A DNA stretch of 64,000 nt from Gemmatimonadota bacterium (GTDB lineage Bacteria > Gemmatimonadota > Gemmatimonadetes > Longimicrobiales > Gaopeijiaceae). How positions within the stretch are numbered: position 1 is the first letter of the stretch; each line of letters begins with the position of its first letter. Below the pieces are notes generated by a model that saw nothing but the letters and a program-made list of their open reading frames with translations, was not told the DNA's origin and did not search any database. This document shows positions 41,627 through 48,672 of this stretch, piece after piece. The position numbers were made by a program, and so were the translations under genes. Location: contig JAJDVT010000011.1 of assembly GCA_022826005.1 (NCBI GenBank), positions 16,221 to 80,220 of the forward strand, in the 5' to 3' direction.

Positions 41627-42778
41627 TCAGCCGACCTTCCGCGCCATCGCGTCGAACAACGCGCCGTGCACCTCGAGAATCCGATCCGTCTGGCGGGCGT
41701 TGGGTTGCAGCGTCTCCTCGCCGCGGTTGAAGGTGCCTCCGAGGAGCACGCCGTCGGCGCGCGGGAACATGTATTGACTGCCGCCGCGCGAGAAGCGCCC
41801 GCCCCCGATGGTCAGGTAGTCGAGCTCCGGTTGGGGACGCAGGACCACGAGTTGCCCCTTCACGGGCACCACACCGTCGTCGCCGAAGAGATCGCGGGCG
41901 CCGAGTCCGGTGCAGTTGACGATTACCGGTTCGGCCAGCCCCGCCAGCTGTCCCCGGTCGGCGATCTCCCCCACAACCACGCGTCCCCCCGCAACCCGGA
42001 AGTCCCGCATCAGCGCACGGAGGTAGCGAGGCGGCTCGATGAACATGGTTACCACCCGGCGGGCGAAGCGGGTGGGGAAGGGGTGTTCGTCGCCTTCGAG
42101 GTCTTCCAACTCGGGGTAGAGGTCGCGGATGCGGGCCATGTAGCCGGGGATGCCTGGCGGACGCTCCGACAGGAAGTAGTTGTCTATCCAGCGCACGCCG
42201 TAGTCGGGGCCGACCAGGGTTTGGAAGTGGCGGTGGGCGCGCCGCGAGGCGTCCTCGAACTGGACGCCGAAGGGGCCGTGCAGGGAGTCCGCGACGGAGG
42301 TGGGGGACCACTGAGCGCCGGCGATGTTCGATGTCGTGTCCGGCGGCAGGTCACGGGCGTAGATGGTGACAGTGCGGCCGCGGCGCTGCAGAAGACGTGC
42401 TGTAGCCAGCCCCACAGCGCCTGCGCCGATGACCGCCACGTCCCCCTCCCTCCCTCGCCCCACCCGCCCGCCCCCCGTCACCAGGTCGGCGGCCATGTCA
42501 GCCGTCCCCCAGGATAGGGTGACGCCCCCGCCCCCGTGCCCGTAGTTGTGCACGAGCAGCTTGCCCGCGAACGACTCGGCCCGCACCACGAATCCCTCCG
42601 ACCGGTAAGGTCTGAGCCCCACATCGACCCGGATCACTCGCTCCGGCGAAATGCGCGCGGGCCGGATCCCGGCGAAGGTGTCTTCCCACCGCCGCCGGCC
42701 CGCAACGGACGCGCATCCAGCCGCCAGCCCGCCCGCCAGCGCACCGGCCGTCAGCCTCAGCCAGCGGCGGCGGTCCAT
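41627..42778 (-). CDS. Tat-exported D-amino-acid-oxidase-like FAD oxidoreductase, permuted order
   Basis: The ATG at 42778 gives 383 residues opening with a Tat signal and possible lipobox, 'MDRRRWLRLTAGALAGGLAA' then GC. The segment 'VGLRPYRSEGFVV' followed by 'LLVHNYGHGGGGVTLSWGTA' comes first (about 50-95); in eukaryotic DAAO this block is C-terminal. The FAD Rossmann motif 'VAVIGAGAVGLATARLLQRR' comes only at about 113, followed by 'DLPPDTTSNIAGAQWSP', 'RWIDNYFLSE', 'VNCTGLGARDLFGDDGVVPV' and 'YMFPRADGVLLGGTF'. The fold is expected to be DAAO/GlyOx-like and to oxidise an amino acid or amine in the periplasm; the substrate is unknown. Confidence 0.8.
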   Translation of the reverse strand: MDRRRWLRLTAGALAGGLAAGCASVAGRRRWEDTFAGIRPARISPERVIRVDVGLRPYRSEGFVVRAESFAGKLLVHNYGHGGGGVTLSWGTADMAADLVTGGGRVGRGREGDVAVIGAGAVGLATARLLQRRGRTVTIYARDLPPDTTSNIAGAQWSPTSVADSLHGPFGVQFEDASRRAHRHFQTLVGPDYGVRWIDNYFLSERPPGIPGYMARIRDLYPELEDLEGDEHPFPTRFARRVVTMFIEPPRYLRALMRDFRVAGGRVVVGEIADRGQLAGLAEPVIVNCTGLGARDLFGDDGVVPVKGQLVVLRPQPELDYLTIGGGRFSRGGSQYMFPRADGVLLGGTFNRGEETLQPNARQTDRILEVHGALFDAMARKVG

Positions 42779-42906
42779 TTCGCGTGCCCGCCCCGTGCGC
42801 GACGGGCCGCCACTGGCCTCGCCTTCGCCGGCCGCCTGCCCCGTTTGCGCCGGGCCGCCAATCGCATCGCTTCGGCCAGCCGCACACGAAGTCCGGCCCG
42901 AGGCGC

Positions 42907-43365
42907 CTACAGAATCTCCAGCTCCGTCGTGATTTCGATGCATCTGTGTAGCGTCCGGTACACCGGACAGCGCATGGGGTGCAGATCGTAGGCCCGGTTG
43001 ATCGCTTCCTCGTCCGCCCCCGCCGCCCGCAGCTGGTATTTGACGTGAATCTTGCGCACGACGAGCACGCCTTCCTCCTTCCCGACCCCTCCCTTCACTC
43101 CCGCGGCCAGCCTTCCGTCCGAAGCGTCGATCCCGCGTGCCTCCAGCACGCCTCCGAAGGTGCCGACGAGTCAGCCGCCGGTCGCGGCGATCACGTAGTC
43201 GAGGGTTGTGGTGGTCTCGGTCTTGAGCCGGACGCCGTAATGCTCCGCGATGGCGCCGTGAACGCCGAATGCGACGGGCCCGTCGTGGGCCGGGAGCCAG
43301 GCGAGCCGGTTGGGACCGCGGACGCGTTCGATCCGGATGTCCGCTTCGTAGACGATGTCGCTCAT
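42907..43365 (-). CDS. OsmC-family protein with probable selenocysteine (in-frame UGA)
   Basis: The track lists two pieces (43171-43365 and 42907-43149) in the same reading frame, separated by a TGA at 43171-43173. Read through, they give a 152-residue OsmC-like protein of normal family length. The TGA (residue 65) follows 'LDYVIAATGG' and precedes 'LVGTFGGVLEARGI', the place where OsmC/Ohr proteins have their peroxidatic cysteine. The second conserved Cys is present at 133 in 'HPMRCPVYRTL'. OsmC proteins reduce organic hydroperoxides through these two residues. A SECIS-like hairpin follows the UGA. An SD GGAGCAA precedes the ATG. Ordinary nonsense mutation is the alternative, but the exact position argues for Sec. 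Confidence 0.8.
43135..43173 (-). promoter_or_regulatory. Candidate bacterial SECIS element
   Basis: Downstream of the in-frame UGA (43173-43171), the minus strand forms a perfect 6-bp stem, GCGTGC (43151-43146) and GCACGC (43140-43135), around a TGGAG loop. The loop has a G in its first two positions and begins 25 nt after the UGA. Known bacterial SECIS loops lie roughly 16-37 nt from the UGA and need such a G. The stem lies within the coding sequence, as expected. Confidence 0.65.
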
Positions 43366-43443
43366 GTGGGGATTGCTCCGTTCAGTACCGTGGGAGGAGG
43401 GCCTGCCGGACGGGTACGGGTTGAGGGTTCACCGGGAGTCAGG

Positions 43444-44004
43444 TCAGCCGGGCCACAGCCACCCGAAGATGGCACCGGTGAGCAGCGCGTAGGCGAGTCC
43501 GTCGGCGGCGTGCTTGAAGGCGACGCGCGCGGGGAGGCCGAACCAGATGCACTCCTGGAAGCCGATGAAGCCGTGCGCCATGAACGCTGCCGTGCCGGTG
43601 ACCTGGAAGACCTTCAGGAAGTCAGTGCCGACCGGCAGCACCGCGGACCCCAGGTAGCCCACAAACAGGACGACCACGAGGTGCAGCAGCAGCGACTTGA
43701 GGATCGATGACCTCATGTCCAGCACTGCCCTGGAGTCGCGCACGCGCAGGATGCCGACCGGGCCCGTGTGCACCCGCGCCTTGTAGGCATCGGATTGTTC
43801 CCCTTCGGGGCCGGCCCAGGGGAAGTAGTACATCCCGGGTCCGGACGTGGTCCGCCGAACGGCGTCCATCAGGGCGTCCTGGTCGTCCGGGGGAGAGAAG
43901 TCGTTCTTGTGGTGCGGCATCAGCATCCATACGATGGCGCTCACAATGAACACGGCGCCGCCGGCGATCAGGATGGGTGCCCAGAGGGCGGAAAGGGTTA
44001 CCAT
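43444..44004 (-). CDS. Conserved-looking small integral membrane protein
   Basis: The ATG at 44004 gives 186 residues. An N-terminal membrane helix, 'LIAGGAVFIVSAIVWMLM', is followed by 'PHHKNDFSPPDDQDALMDAV', a soluble segment 'GPGMYYFPWAGPEG', and three further helices: 'LLLHLVVVLFVGYLGSAVL', 'VTGTAAFMAHGFIGFQECIW', 'LAYALLTGAIFGWLWPG'. I do not recognise a functional family. It lies 78 bp upstream of the OsmC-like gene on the same strand. Function is unknown. Confidence 0.65.
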   Translation of the reverse strand: MVTLSALWAPILIAGGAVFIVSAIVWMLMPHHKNDFSPPDDQDALMDAVRRTTSGPGMYYFPWAGPEGEQSDAYKARVHTGPVGILRVRDSRAVLDMRSSILKSLLLHLVVVLFVGYLGSAVLPVGTDFLKVFQVTGTAAFMAHGFIGFQECIWFGLPARVAFKHAADGLAYALLTGAIFGWLWPG

Positions 44005-44310
44005 GGATTGGATGGTCCGGCGTTGCAGGGTGTGAGGTTGCGCTTGGGGGGTCCTGCCCTCCCGGGTCCGTCCGGGACCGGCCCGTGACAATGGACCAGG
44101 GGCTGGTCGGTGGCGATCCGCGCAGGATTGGACCCCCGGCAATCCGGTCAGGACTGGCCCGCAGTGATACGGCACAATAGTGTGGCAGGGGATCGGGGGC
44201 CAGTTTCATGGGGCTTACGGCGTTGGCGGACGCCGAAACGAAGCAGCGCAATGCGGACGGATCCCGATCGTCCGTGCGAAGTGATCACAATGTAAAGAGT
44301 ACTTTACAAT
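44005..44310. other. Divergent intergenic region before the Lol-like operon
   Basis: About 306 bp separate the minus-strand membrane protein from the plus-strand LolA-like gene. The region is GC-rich except for its right end, which carries one copy of the composite repeat element (44291-44328). It should hold the promoters of both units. No ORF is supported. Confidence 0.5.
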
Positions 44311-44328
44311 ATGTCATGTTTACCGTAC
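44291..44328. promoter_or_regulatory. Composite repeat element, copy 2 of 3
   Basis: A perfect dyad TGTAAAG-AGTA-CTTTACA (44291-44308) is followed by TC at offset 23, GTTTAC at offset 27 and TAC at offset 35, with spacing identical to copies at 20733 and 58758. It overlaps the start codon of the LolA-like gene, consistent with repression of that operon, or it may serve the divergent membrane-protein gene. Confidence 0.65.
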
Positions 44329-45132
44329 ATTCGTCGTCGGGAGCCTGCACGGCGGGGCCTTCCTTGCTTTGTGGGAATACCGCTGGTGCTCTTCCTGGGC
44401 GCGGCTTCGGCGGCTGTCCTTCCAGCCCCGGCCTTCACCCAGACCGACCCCCGCGTCCTCGAGATCATCGACGAAGTCGACCGCCTCATGCGCGGCGAGT
44501 CCAGCACGGGCCGCATGCGCATGGAGATCGACACGGAGAACTGGTCCCGCACACTGGAGATGCGGGTGTGGTCGCTGGGGACGGAGTACTCGCTGGTGCG
44601 CGTGGACAGTCCGGCGCGGGAGGCCGGGAGCGCGACCCTCAAGGTAGAAAACGAGGTCTGGAACTACCTTCCCCGCGCTGACCGGACGATGAAGCTTCCG
44701 CCCTCGATGATGCTCGGCGCATGGATGAGCTCGCATTTCACCAACGACGACCTCGTCAAGGAGAGCCGGATCATTGAGGACTACGACATCGTCATCTCCT
44801 TCGAGGGGGACCGCGACGGCGAGGAGGTCTGGGAGTTCACGATGACGCCCAAGCCCGAGGCGCCGGTGATCTGGGGGCAGATCGTGCAGCGGATTCGCAA
44901 GGGCGACCGCATGCCGCTGTGGGCACGCTACTACGACGAGGACGGGACCGTCTCGCGCACCATCACCTTCTCGGACTTCGCGACCCTGGGCGGGCGCCTG
45001 GTGCCGACGCGAATGGTGATCCAGCCCGCCGACAGCGAGGAGCGTACGGTCGTGACCTACCTGGAGCTGGAGTTCGACGGGGGGCTGGAGGCGGACTTCT
45101 TCAGCCTGCGCAGTCTGCGGGCGCGGCGATGA
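44311..45132 (+). CDS. LolA-like outer-membrane lipoprotein-sorting protein
   Basis: The protein has 273 residues. A charged n-region and hydrophobic core ('GIPLVLFLGAASAAVLPAPA') form a signal peptide. The mature part follows the LolA-like pattern of curved beta-sheet strands: 'TGRMRMEIDTENWSRTLEMR', 'NEVWNYLPRADRTMKLPPSM', 'FATLGGRLVPTRMVIQPADS'. The family carries lipoproteins or other lipidic cargo across the periplasm. It is followed, through two micro-ORFs, by two LolC/FtsX-type permeases and an ATPase, so it is probably the periplasmic component of a dedicated Lol-like exporter. The stop overlaps the next micro-ORF as ATGA. Confidence 0.8.
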   Translation: MSCLPYIRRREPARRGLPCFVGIPLVLFLGAASAAVLPAPAFTQTDPRVLEIIDEVDRLMRGESSTGRMRMEIDTENWSRTLEMRVWSLGTEYSLVRVDSPAREAGSATLKVENEVWNYLPRADRTMKLPPSMMLGAWMSSHFTNDDLVKESRIIEDYDIVISFEGDRDGEEVWEFTMTPKPEAPVIWGQIVQRIRKGDRMPLWARYYDEDGTVSRTITFSDFATLGGRLVPTRMVIQPADSEERTVVTYLELEFDGGLEADFFSLRSLRARR

Positions 45133-45215
45133 CGCTGCGGGACGGGCGCGGGTGGGTGGCGGGCGCCCGGATGTCGGAATGGGACGGCCTCTCGGGCCCG
45201 CGGGCCCGACGATGA
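45129..45215 (+). CDS. Coupled micro-ORF 1
   Basis: This is a 28-residue ORF whose ATG overlaps the LolA-like stop (ATGA) and whose TGA overlaps the ATG of micro-ORF 2. It contains 'GWVAGARMSEWDG', a diverged copy of the repeat peptide in micro-ORF 2. No function is apparent; it may keep ribosomes moving through the gap to the permease gene. Confidence 0.4.
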   Translation: MTLRDGRGWVAGARMSEWDGLSGPRARR

Positions 45216-45307
45216 CGGATTGTGGGAGCCACGGGTGGGTGGCGGGCGCGCCGATGACGGATTGTGGGAGCCACGGGTGGGTGGCGGGTGCACCGATGAC
45301 GGATTGG
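45211..45307. repeat. 42-bp tandem repeat, two full units and one partial
   Basis: Units start GATGACGGATTGTGGGAGCC at 45211 and 45253, with a truncated third copy at 45295 and a degenerate earlier copy within 45150-45180. The 42-bp period is 14 codons, so the coupled reading frame survives changes in copy number. Confidence 0.9.
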
Positions 45308-45316
45308 GACGCATGA
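45212..45316 (+). CDS. Coupled micro-ORF 2 built of 14-residue repeats
   Basis: The ORF encodes 34 residues: two exact 'MTDCGSHGWVAGAP' repeats, then MTDWDA. Its start overlaps the stop of micro-ORF 1 and its stop overlaps the ATG of the permease at 45313 (ATGA both times). Each repeat unit itself begins with ATGA. It may be a by-product of duplication of a translational-coupling junction, or a small real peptide. Confidence 0.4.
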   Translation: MTDCGSHGWVAGAPMTDCGSHGWVAGAPMTDWDA

Positions 45317-46566
45317 ACCACCGCATCTGGTGGCGGATCGCCTGGCGTAACCTGGGCCGCAACCGCCGCCGCACCGCGCTGACTGCCTCGGCGCTCACCT
45401 TCGGATTCGTGGCCTCGGTCCTGATGATCGGGTACATGGACGGGATGATGGAGGAGCTGGTCTCCAACGGGACGCGCGTGGCGACGGGCCAGGTGCAGAT
45501 CCACGCCGAGGACTACGACCCCGAGCGGAGCATTCACCGCACGCTCGGGGGCCGGGAGGGGCTGGATGTGCGGGCTCTGCTGGCCGCGGTGGAGGGGCAG
45601 GACGGGGTGGTGGGGGCGGCGCCGCGGCTGTACGGGGGCGGGCTGGTCAGCTCCGGCGACGAGACGGTGGGGGGCATCCTGATGGGGGTCGACCCGGGGC
45701 GCGAAGCGCAAGTCAGCCGCTTCGAGATCTCGCTGGTGGCGGGGCGGATGCCTGGGCCGGACGAGATTGCGCTGGGCGATGCAATGGCTGAAACGGTCGG
45801 TGCGCAAGTAGGCGACGAGGTGGTGCTGGTGGCTCCGGCGGCGGACGGGTCGACGGGGAACGATCTTTTCGCTGTATCGGGGATCTTCAGCGTGGGCGTC
45901 GGGGCGTTCGACGACAGCTACGCGCTCCTCGAGCTGGGCACGCTCGCGGAGCTCATGGCGATGGATCCCGGGCGCATCCACGAGGTGGCGGTGTCCGTGG
46001 AGCGCGTCCGCGAGTCGGAGGCGGCCGCGGACCGGATCAGGGAGGCCGCGGCCGCGGTCGCGCCGGGACTGCGCACCGAGCCGTGGTCGGTCCTGCAGCC
46101 GCAGCTCTTCTTCATCGTCACATACGCCGACTCGATGAACTGGGTCGTTGCCGCGTTCATCTTCGGGATGGCGGCCTTCGGGGTCGCGAACGCGATGCTG
46201 CTGGCGACCTTCGAGCGCCGCCGGGAGTTCGGGGTCGCGCGGGCGCTGGGAACGTCGGGGCTTTCCGTGGGCCGGATCGTCGTCTTCGAAGGGATCCTCC
46301 TGGGGCTGTTGTCGCTGGGTGCCGGGCTGGTCCTCGCTGTCCCGCTCATGATCTACATTTACGAAAACCCCATCGACCTCAGCCGGTTCGTCGACACCTG
46401 GTCCTTTGGCGGCTCCGCGGTCCGTCCGATGCTGACCGTCGAGTATTCCGTTGTGGGACCCCTGGTCAGTGCGATCGCCCTGGTGATCACCGGCATCGTC
46501 GCGGCCCTCCTCCCGGCCTGGCGGGCCGTTCGCGTGCCGCCCGCCGACTCGCTCGCCAACCGCTAG
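45313..46566 (+). CDS. FtsX/LolC-type ABC permease (first)
   Basis: The protein has 417 residues, start chosen at 'MNHRIWWRIAWRNLGRNRRR', the usual cytoplasmic opening. One N-terminal helix, a periplasmic domain of about 210 residues, and three C-terminal helices follow ('VVAAFIFGMAAFGVANAML', 'ILLGLLSLGAGLVLAVPLMI', 'VVGPLVSAIALVITGIVAAL'). The FtsX-domain motif 'FERRREFGVARALGTSGLSV' couples to the ATPase. It partners the next permease, as LolC/LolE do, to extract lipidated or hydrophobic substrates from the inner membrane, probably delivering them to the LolA-like protein. Confidence 0.85.
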   Translation: MNHRIWWRIAWRNLGRNRRRTALTASALTFGFVASVLMIGYMDGMMEELVSNGTRVATGQVQIHAEDYDPERSIHRTLGGREGLDVRALLAAVEGQDGVVGAAPRLYGGGLVSSGDETVGGILMGVDPGREAQVSRFEISLVAGRMPGPDEIALGDAMAETVGAQVGDEVVLVAPAADGSTGNDLFAVSGIFSVGVGAFDDSYALLELGTLAELMAMDPGRIHEVAVSVERVRESEAAADRIREAAAAVAPGLRTEPWSVLQPQLFFIVTYADSMNWVVAAFIFGMAAFGVANAMLLATFERRREFGVARALGTSGLSVGRIVVFEGILLGLLSLGAGLVLAVPLMIYIYENPIDLSRFVDTWSFGGSAVRPMLTVEYSVVGPLVSAIALVITGIVAALLPAWRAVRVPPADSLANR

Positions 46567-46569
46567 CCC

Positions 46570-47838
46570 GTGGAAGCCCGCCGGATGGTCCGCCTCCGCA
46601 CCCTCGTCTGGCTTGCGCTGCGCAACCTGGGGCGGGAGTTGCGCCGGAGCGCGCTGACCGCCGCCGCGATGGCCATCGGGCTCGCGCTTCTGATCCTGTC
46701 GCGCACGCTGGCCGACGGTGCCCACGAGGACTGGATCGACGCTGGCGTGAGGCTCGGCGCGGGACACGTCACCATCCACGCCCCCGGCTACCGGGACAGC
46801 CAGAGCCTGGACGACCGCCTCACGAACGCGCAGCTGCAGGCGTCGCTGGCCGCGGTCGCCGCCGCTCCGACGCCGGATCCACCGCTGGCCTCCGTGCGCG
46901 TGACCACGAGGGGGCTGGCGTCGTCGCCCGAGGGGGCGCTGCCGGCGTGGATCGCGGGCGTAGATGCCGCGGTGGAGCCGGCGTTCTCGCGGCTGGGCGA
47001 GGAGGTCGAGGACGGGCGCTACCTGGAAGAAGGCGACCGCCTCCACGCCTACATCGGTGCCGGGATGGCGGAGCGGCTCGGCGTGCGGACGGGGTCCCGC
47101 ATGGTGCTCACGGCGCAGGCCGCTTCGGGCGACATCGAGGGGCAGCTGGTGCGCGTCGTGGGGATCTACCGCACGGGCGTGGACGCGCTCGACCAGTCGC
47201 TCGTCCACATCCCGCTCGGCACCGCGCGGTCGTGGCTGGGGGTGGAGGGGGCCACCACCGTGGCCGTGCTCCTGAGCCACTCGTCGTACACGGACGCCGT
47301 GGTGGAGGGCGTGCGGGGCGGGGTGGATCCGGCCGGCACCGAGGTGGTGGGTTGGCCCGTGACCCAGCCGGACCTCTACTCGGCGCTGAAGCTCGACGAC
47401 GGGGGCGACTGGGCCTTCCATATGATCCTCTTCGCAATCGTCGCGCTGGCGATCCTAAACGCCGTCTTCATGTCGGTGCTCCACCGGCAGCGCGAGATGG
47501 GCCTGCTCCGGGCCCTAGGGCTGAGCGGACGCGAAACGGGGCTGGTCGTCTTCACCGAAGGCGTTCTGCTGACCATGGCCAGCGGGATCGTCGGCGTGGC
47601 TCTGGGCCTGGCGGTGGTGTGGATCTTCTTCCGGGACGGACTGGACCTCTCGGGATTGTGGCCGGAGGACTTCAACGTCGGGGGCGTGGCGTTCGATCCG
47701 GTCCTGCATCCGGTCATCGAAGTCAAGCATGTGGTGCAGAGTGTGATCATGACGGCGGGGATCGGCCTGTTCGCATCCGCGTACCCGGCCTGGCAGGCGG
47801 GGCGCCTGGACCCCGCCGAATCGGTAAAGGTGGAATGA
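46570..47838 (+). CDS. FtsX/LolE-type ABC permease (second)
   Basis: The protein has 422 residues from a GTG start 3 nt after the preceding stop. The topology is the same as the first permease: N-terminal helix ('SALTAAAMAIGLALLIL'), large periplasmic domain and three C-terminal helices. 'HRQREMGLLRALGLSGRETG' is the FtsX-domain motif. It ends in ATGA overlap with the ATPase gene. The two permeases are diverged, so a heterodimer is expected. Confidence 0.85.
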   Translation: MEARRMVRLRTLVWLALRNLGRELRRSALTAAAMAIGLALLILSRTLADGAHEDWIDAGVRLGAGHVTIHAPGYRDSQSLDDRLTNAQLQASLAAVAAAPTPDPPLASVRVTTRGLASSPEGALPAWIAGVDAAVEPAFSRLGEEVEDGRYLEEGDRLHAYIGAGMAERLGVRTGSRMVLTAQAASGDIEGQLVRVVGIYRTGVDALDQSLVHIPLGTARSWLGVEGATTVAVLLSHSSYTDAVVEGVRGGVDPAGTEVVGWPVTQPDLYSALKLDDGGDWAFHMILFAIVALAILNAVFMSVLHRQREMGLLRALGLSGRETGLVVFTEGVLLTMASGIVGVALGLAVVWIFFRDGLDLSGLWPEDFNVGGVAFDPVLHPVIEVKHVVQSVIMTAGIGLFASAYPAWQAGRLDPAESVKVE

Positions 47839-48647
47839 TGGGAGAGAATCCGAATGGACGGGGGCCGACGACGGGGCCCTCGGCCCAGGCGGGCGAGGCC
47901 GGGACCCCCGGCATGGAGCCCGCCGTCGGGGCCATCAGAGCCGGGAACGACCCCGAGCCCGCGGTCCGGACGTCGAACCTCTGGAAGGTCTATCCCCAGG
48001 AACCGCGTCCGGTGGAGGCCGTGCGGGGCGTCGACCTGGTCGTGGAGAACGGCGAGTTCGTCGCGATGGCGGGTCCGTCGGGTTCGGGGAAGACGACCGT
48101 ACTGAACCTGCTCGGCGGACTCACCGCTCCGACCGGAGGGACGGTCCGGATCGGCGGGCAGGAGATCACGACGCTCTCCGACCGGGAGCTTGCGCGGGTC
48201 AGGCTCAACCGGATCGGGTTCGTCTTCCAGTCGTACAACCTGCTGCCCATGCTGACCGCGCGAGAGAACGCCGAGTTCACGCTTGTGCTGCAGGGTGTGC
48301 CGGGCCGAGAGCGCCGGGAGCGGGTGGGGAGGCTCTTTGCCGAGATCGGTCTGGAGGGGTTGGAAGACCGGTTCCCCCTCAAGCTCTCCGGTGGCCAGCA
48401 GCAGCGGGTGGCGGTCGCGCGCGCCGTGCTGGGCGAGCCAGACCTCGTCCTGGCCGACGAGCCGACGGCCAACCTCGACTCGACCACGGCTGAATCCCTG
48501 CTCGACGTGATGGAGCAGCTCAACCGCAGGCGCGGGACCACGTTTGTCTTTTCGACCCACGACCCCAGGGTGATGGAGAGGGCCGGGAGGCTGGTACGCC
48601 TCGTGGATGGCCGGATCGAGGGCGACACGACGCGAGGTGGGGCTTGA
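47835..48647 (+). CDS. LolD/MacB-type ABC transporter ATPase
   Basis: The protein has 270 residues. The first 40 are a Gly/Pro-rich extension before the ATPase core. Walker A 'GPSGSGKT', Q-loop 'FVFQSYNLLPMLTA', signature 'LSGGQQQRVAVARAVL', Walker B 'DLVLADEPTANLD' and H-loop 'TTFVFSTHDPRVM' are all intact. It matches the LolD/MacB subclass that drives mechanotransmission through FtsX-type permeases. The start overlaps the preceding permease stop (ATGATG). It energises the two permeases upstream. Confidence 0.93.
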   Translation: MMGENPNGRGPTTGPSAQAGEAGTPGMEPAVGAIRAGNDPEPAVRTSNLWKVYPQEPRPVEAVRGVDLVVENGEFVAMAGPSGSGKTTVLNLLGGLTAPTGGTVRIGGQEITTLSDRELARVRLNRIGFVFQSYNLLPMLTARENAEFTLVLQGVPGRERRERVGRLFAEIGLEGLEDRFPLKLSGGQQQRVAVARAVLGEPDLVLADEPTANLDSTTAESLLDVMEQLNRRRGTTFVFSTHDPRVMERAGRLVRLVDGRIEGDTTRGGA

Positions 48648-48672
48648 GGATTACGGGGGGTCTGTTGTGGGG

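Noticed and set aside
43171-43365. Truncated 64-aa OsmC gene as a simple pseudogene
   Set aside because: The frame continues to a full-length protein and the TGA lies exactly at the catalytic Cys position with a SECIS-like hairpin, so selenocysteine is the better reading.
45211-45307. Possible CRISPR array
   Set aside because: Adjacent 42-bp units without spacers and in a coding frame; a simple tandem repeat.
44320-47421. 1033-aa minus-strand ORF opposite the Lol-like operon
   Set aside because: Antisense shadow with biased Arg/His/Pro composition; the plus strand has recognisable transporter genes.
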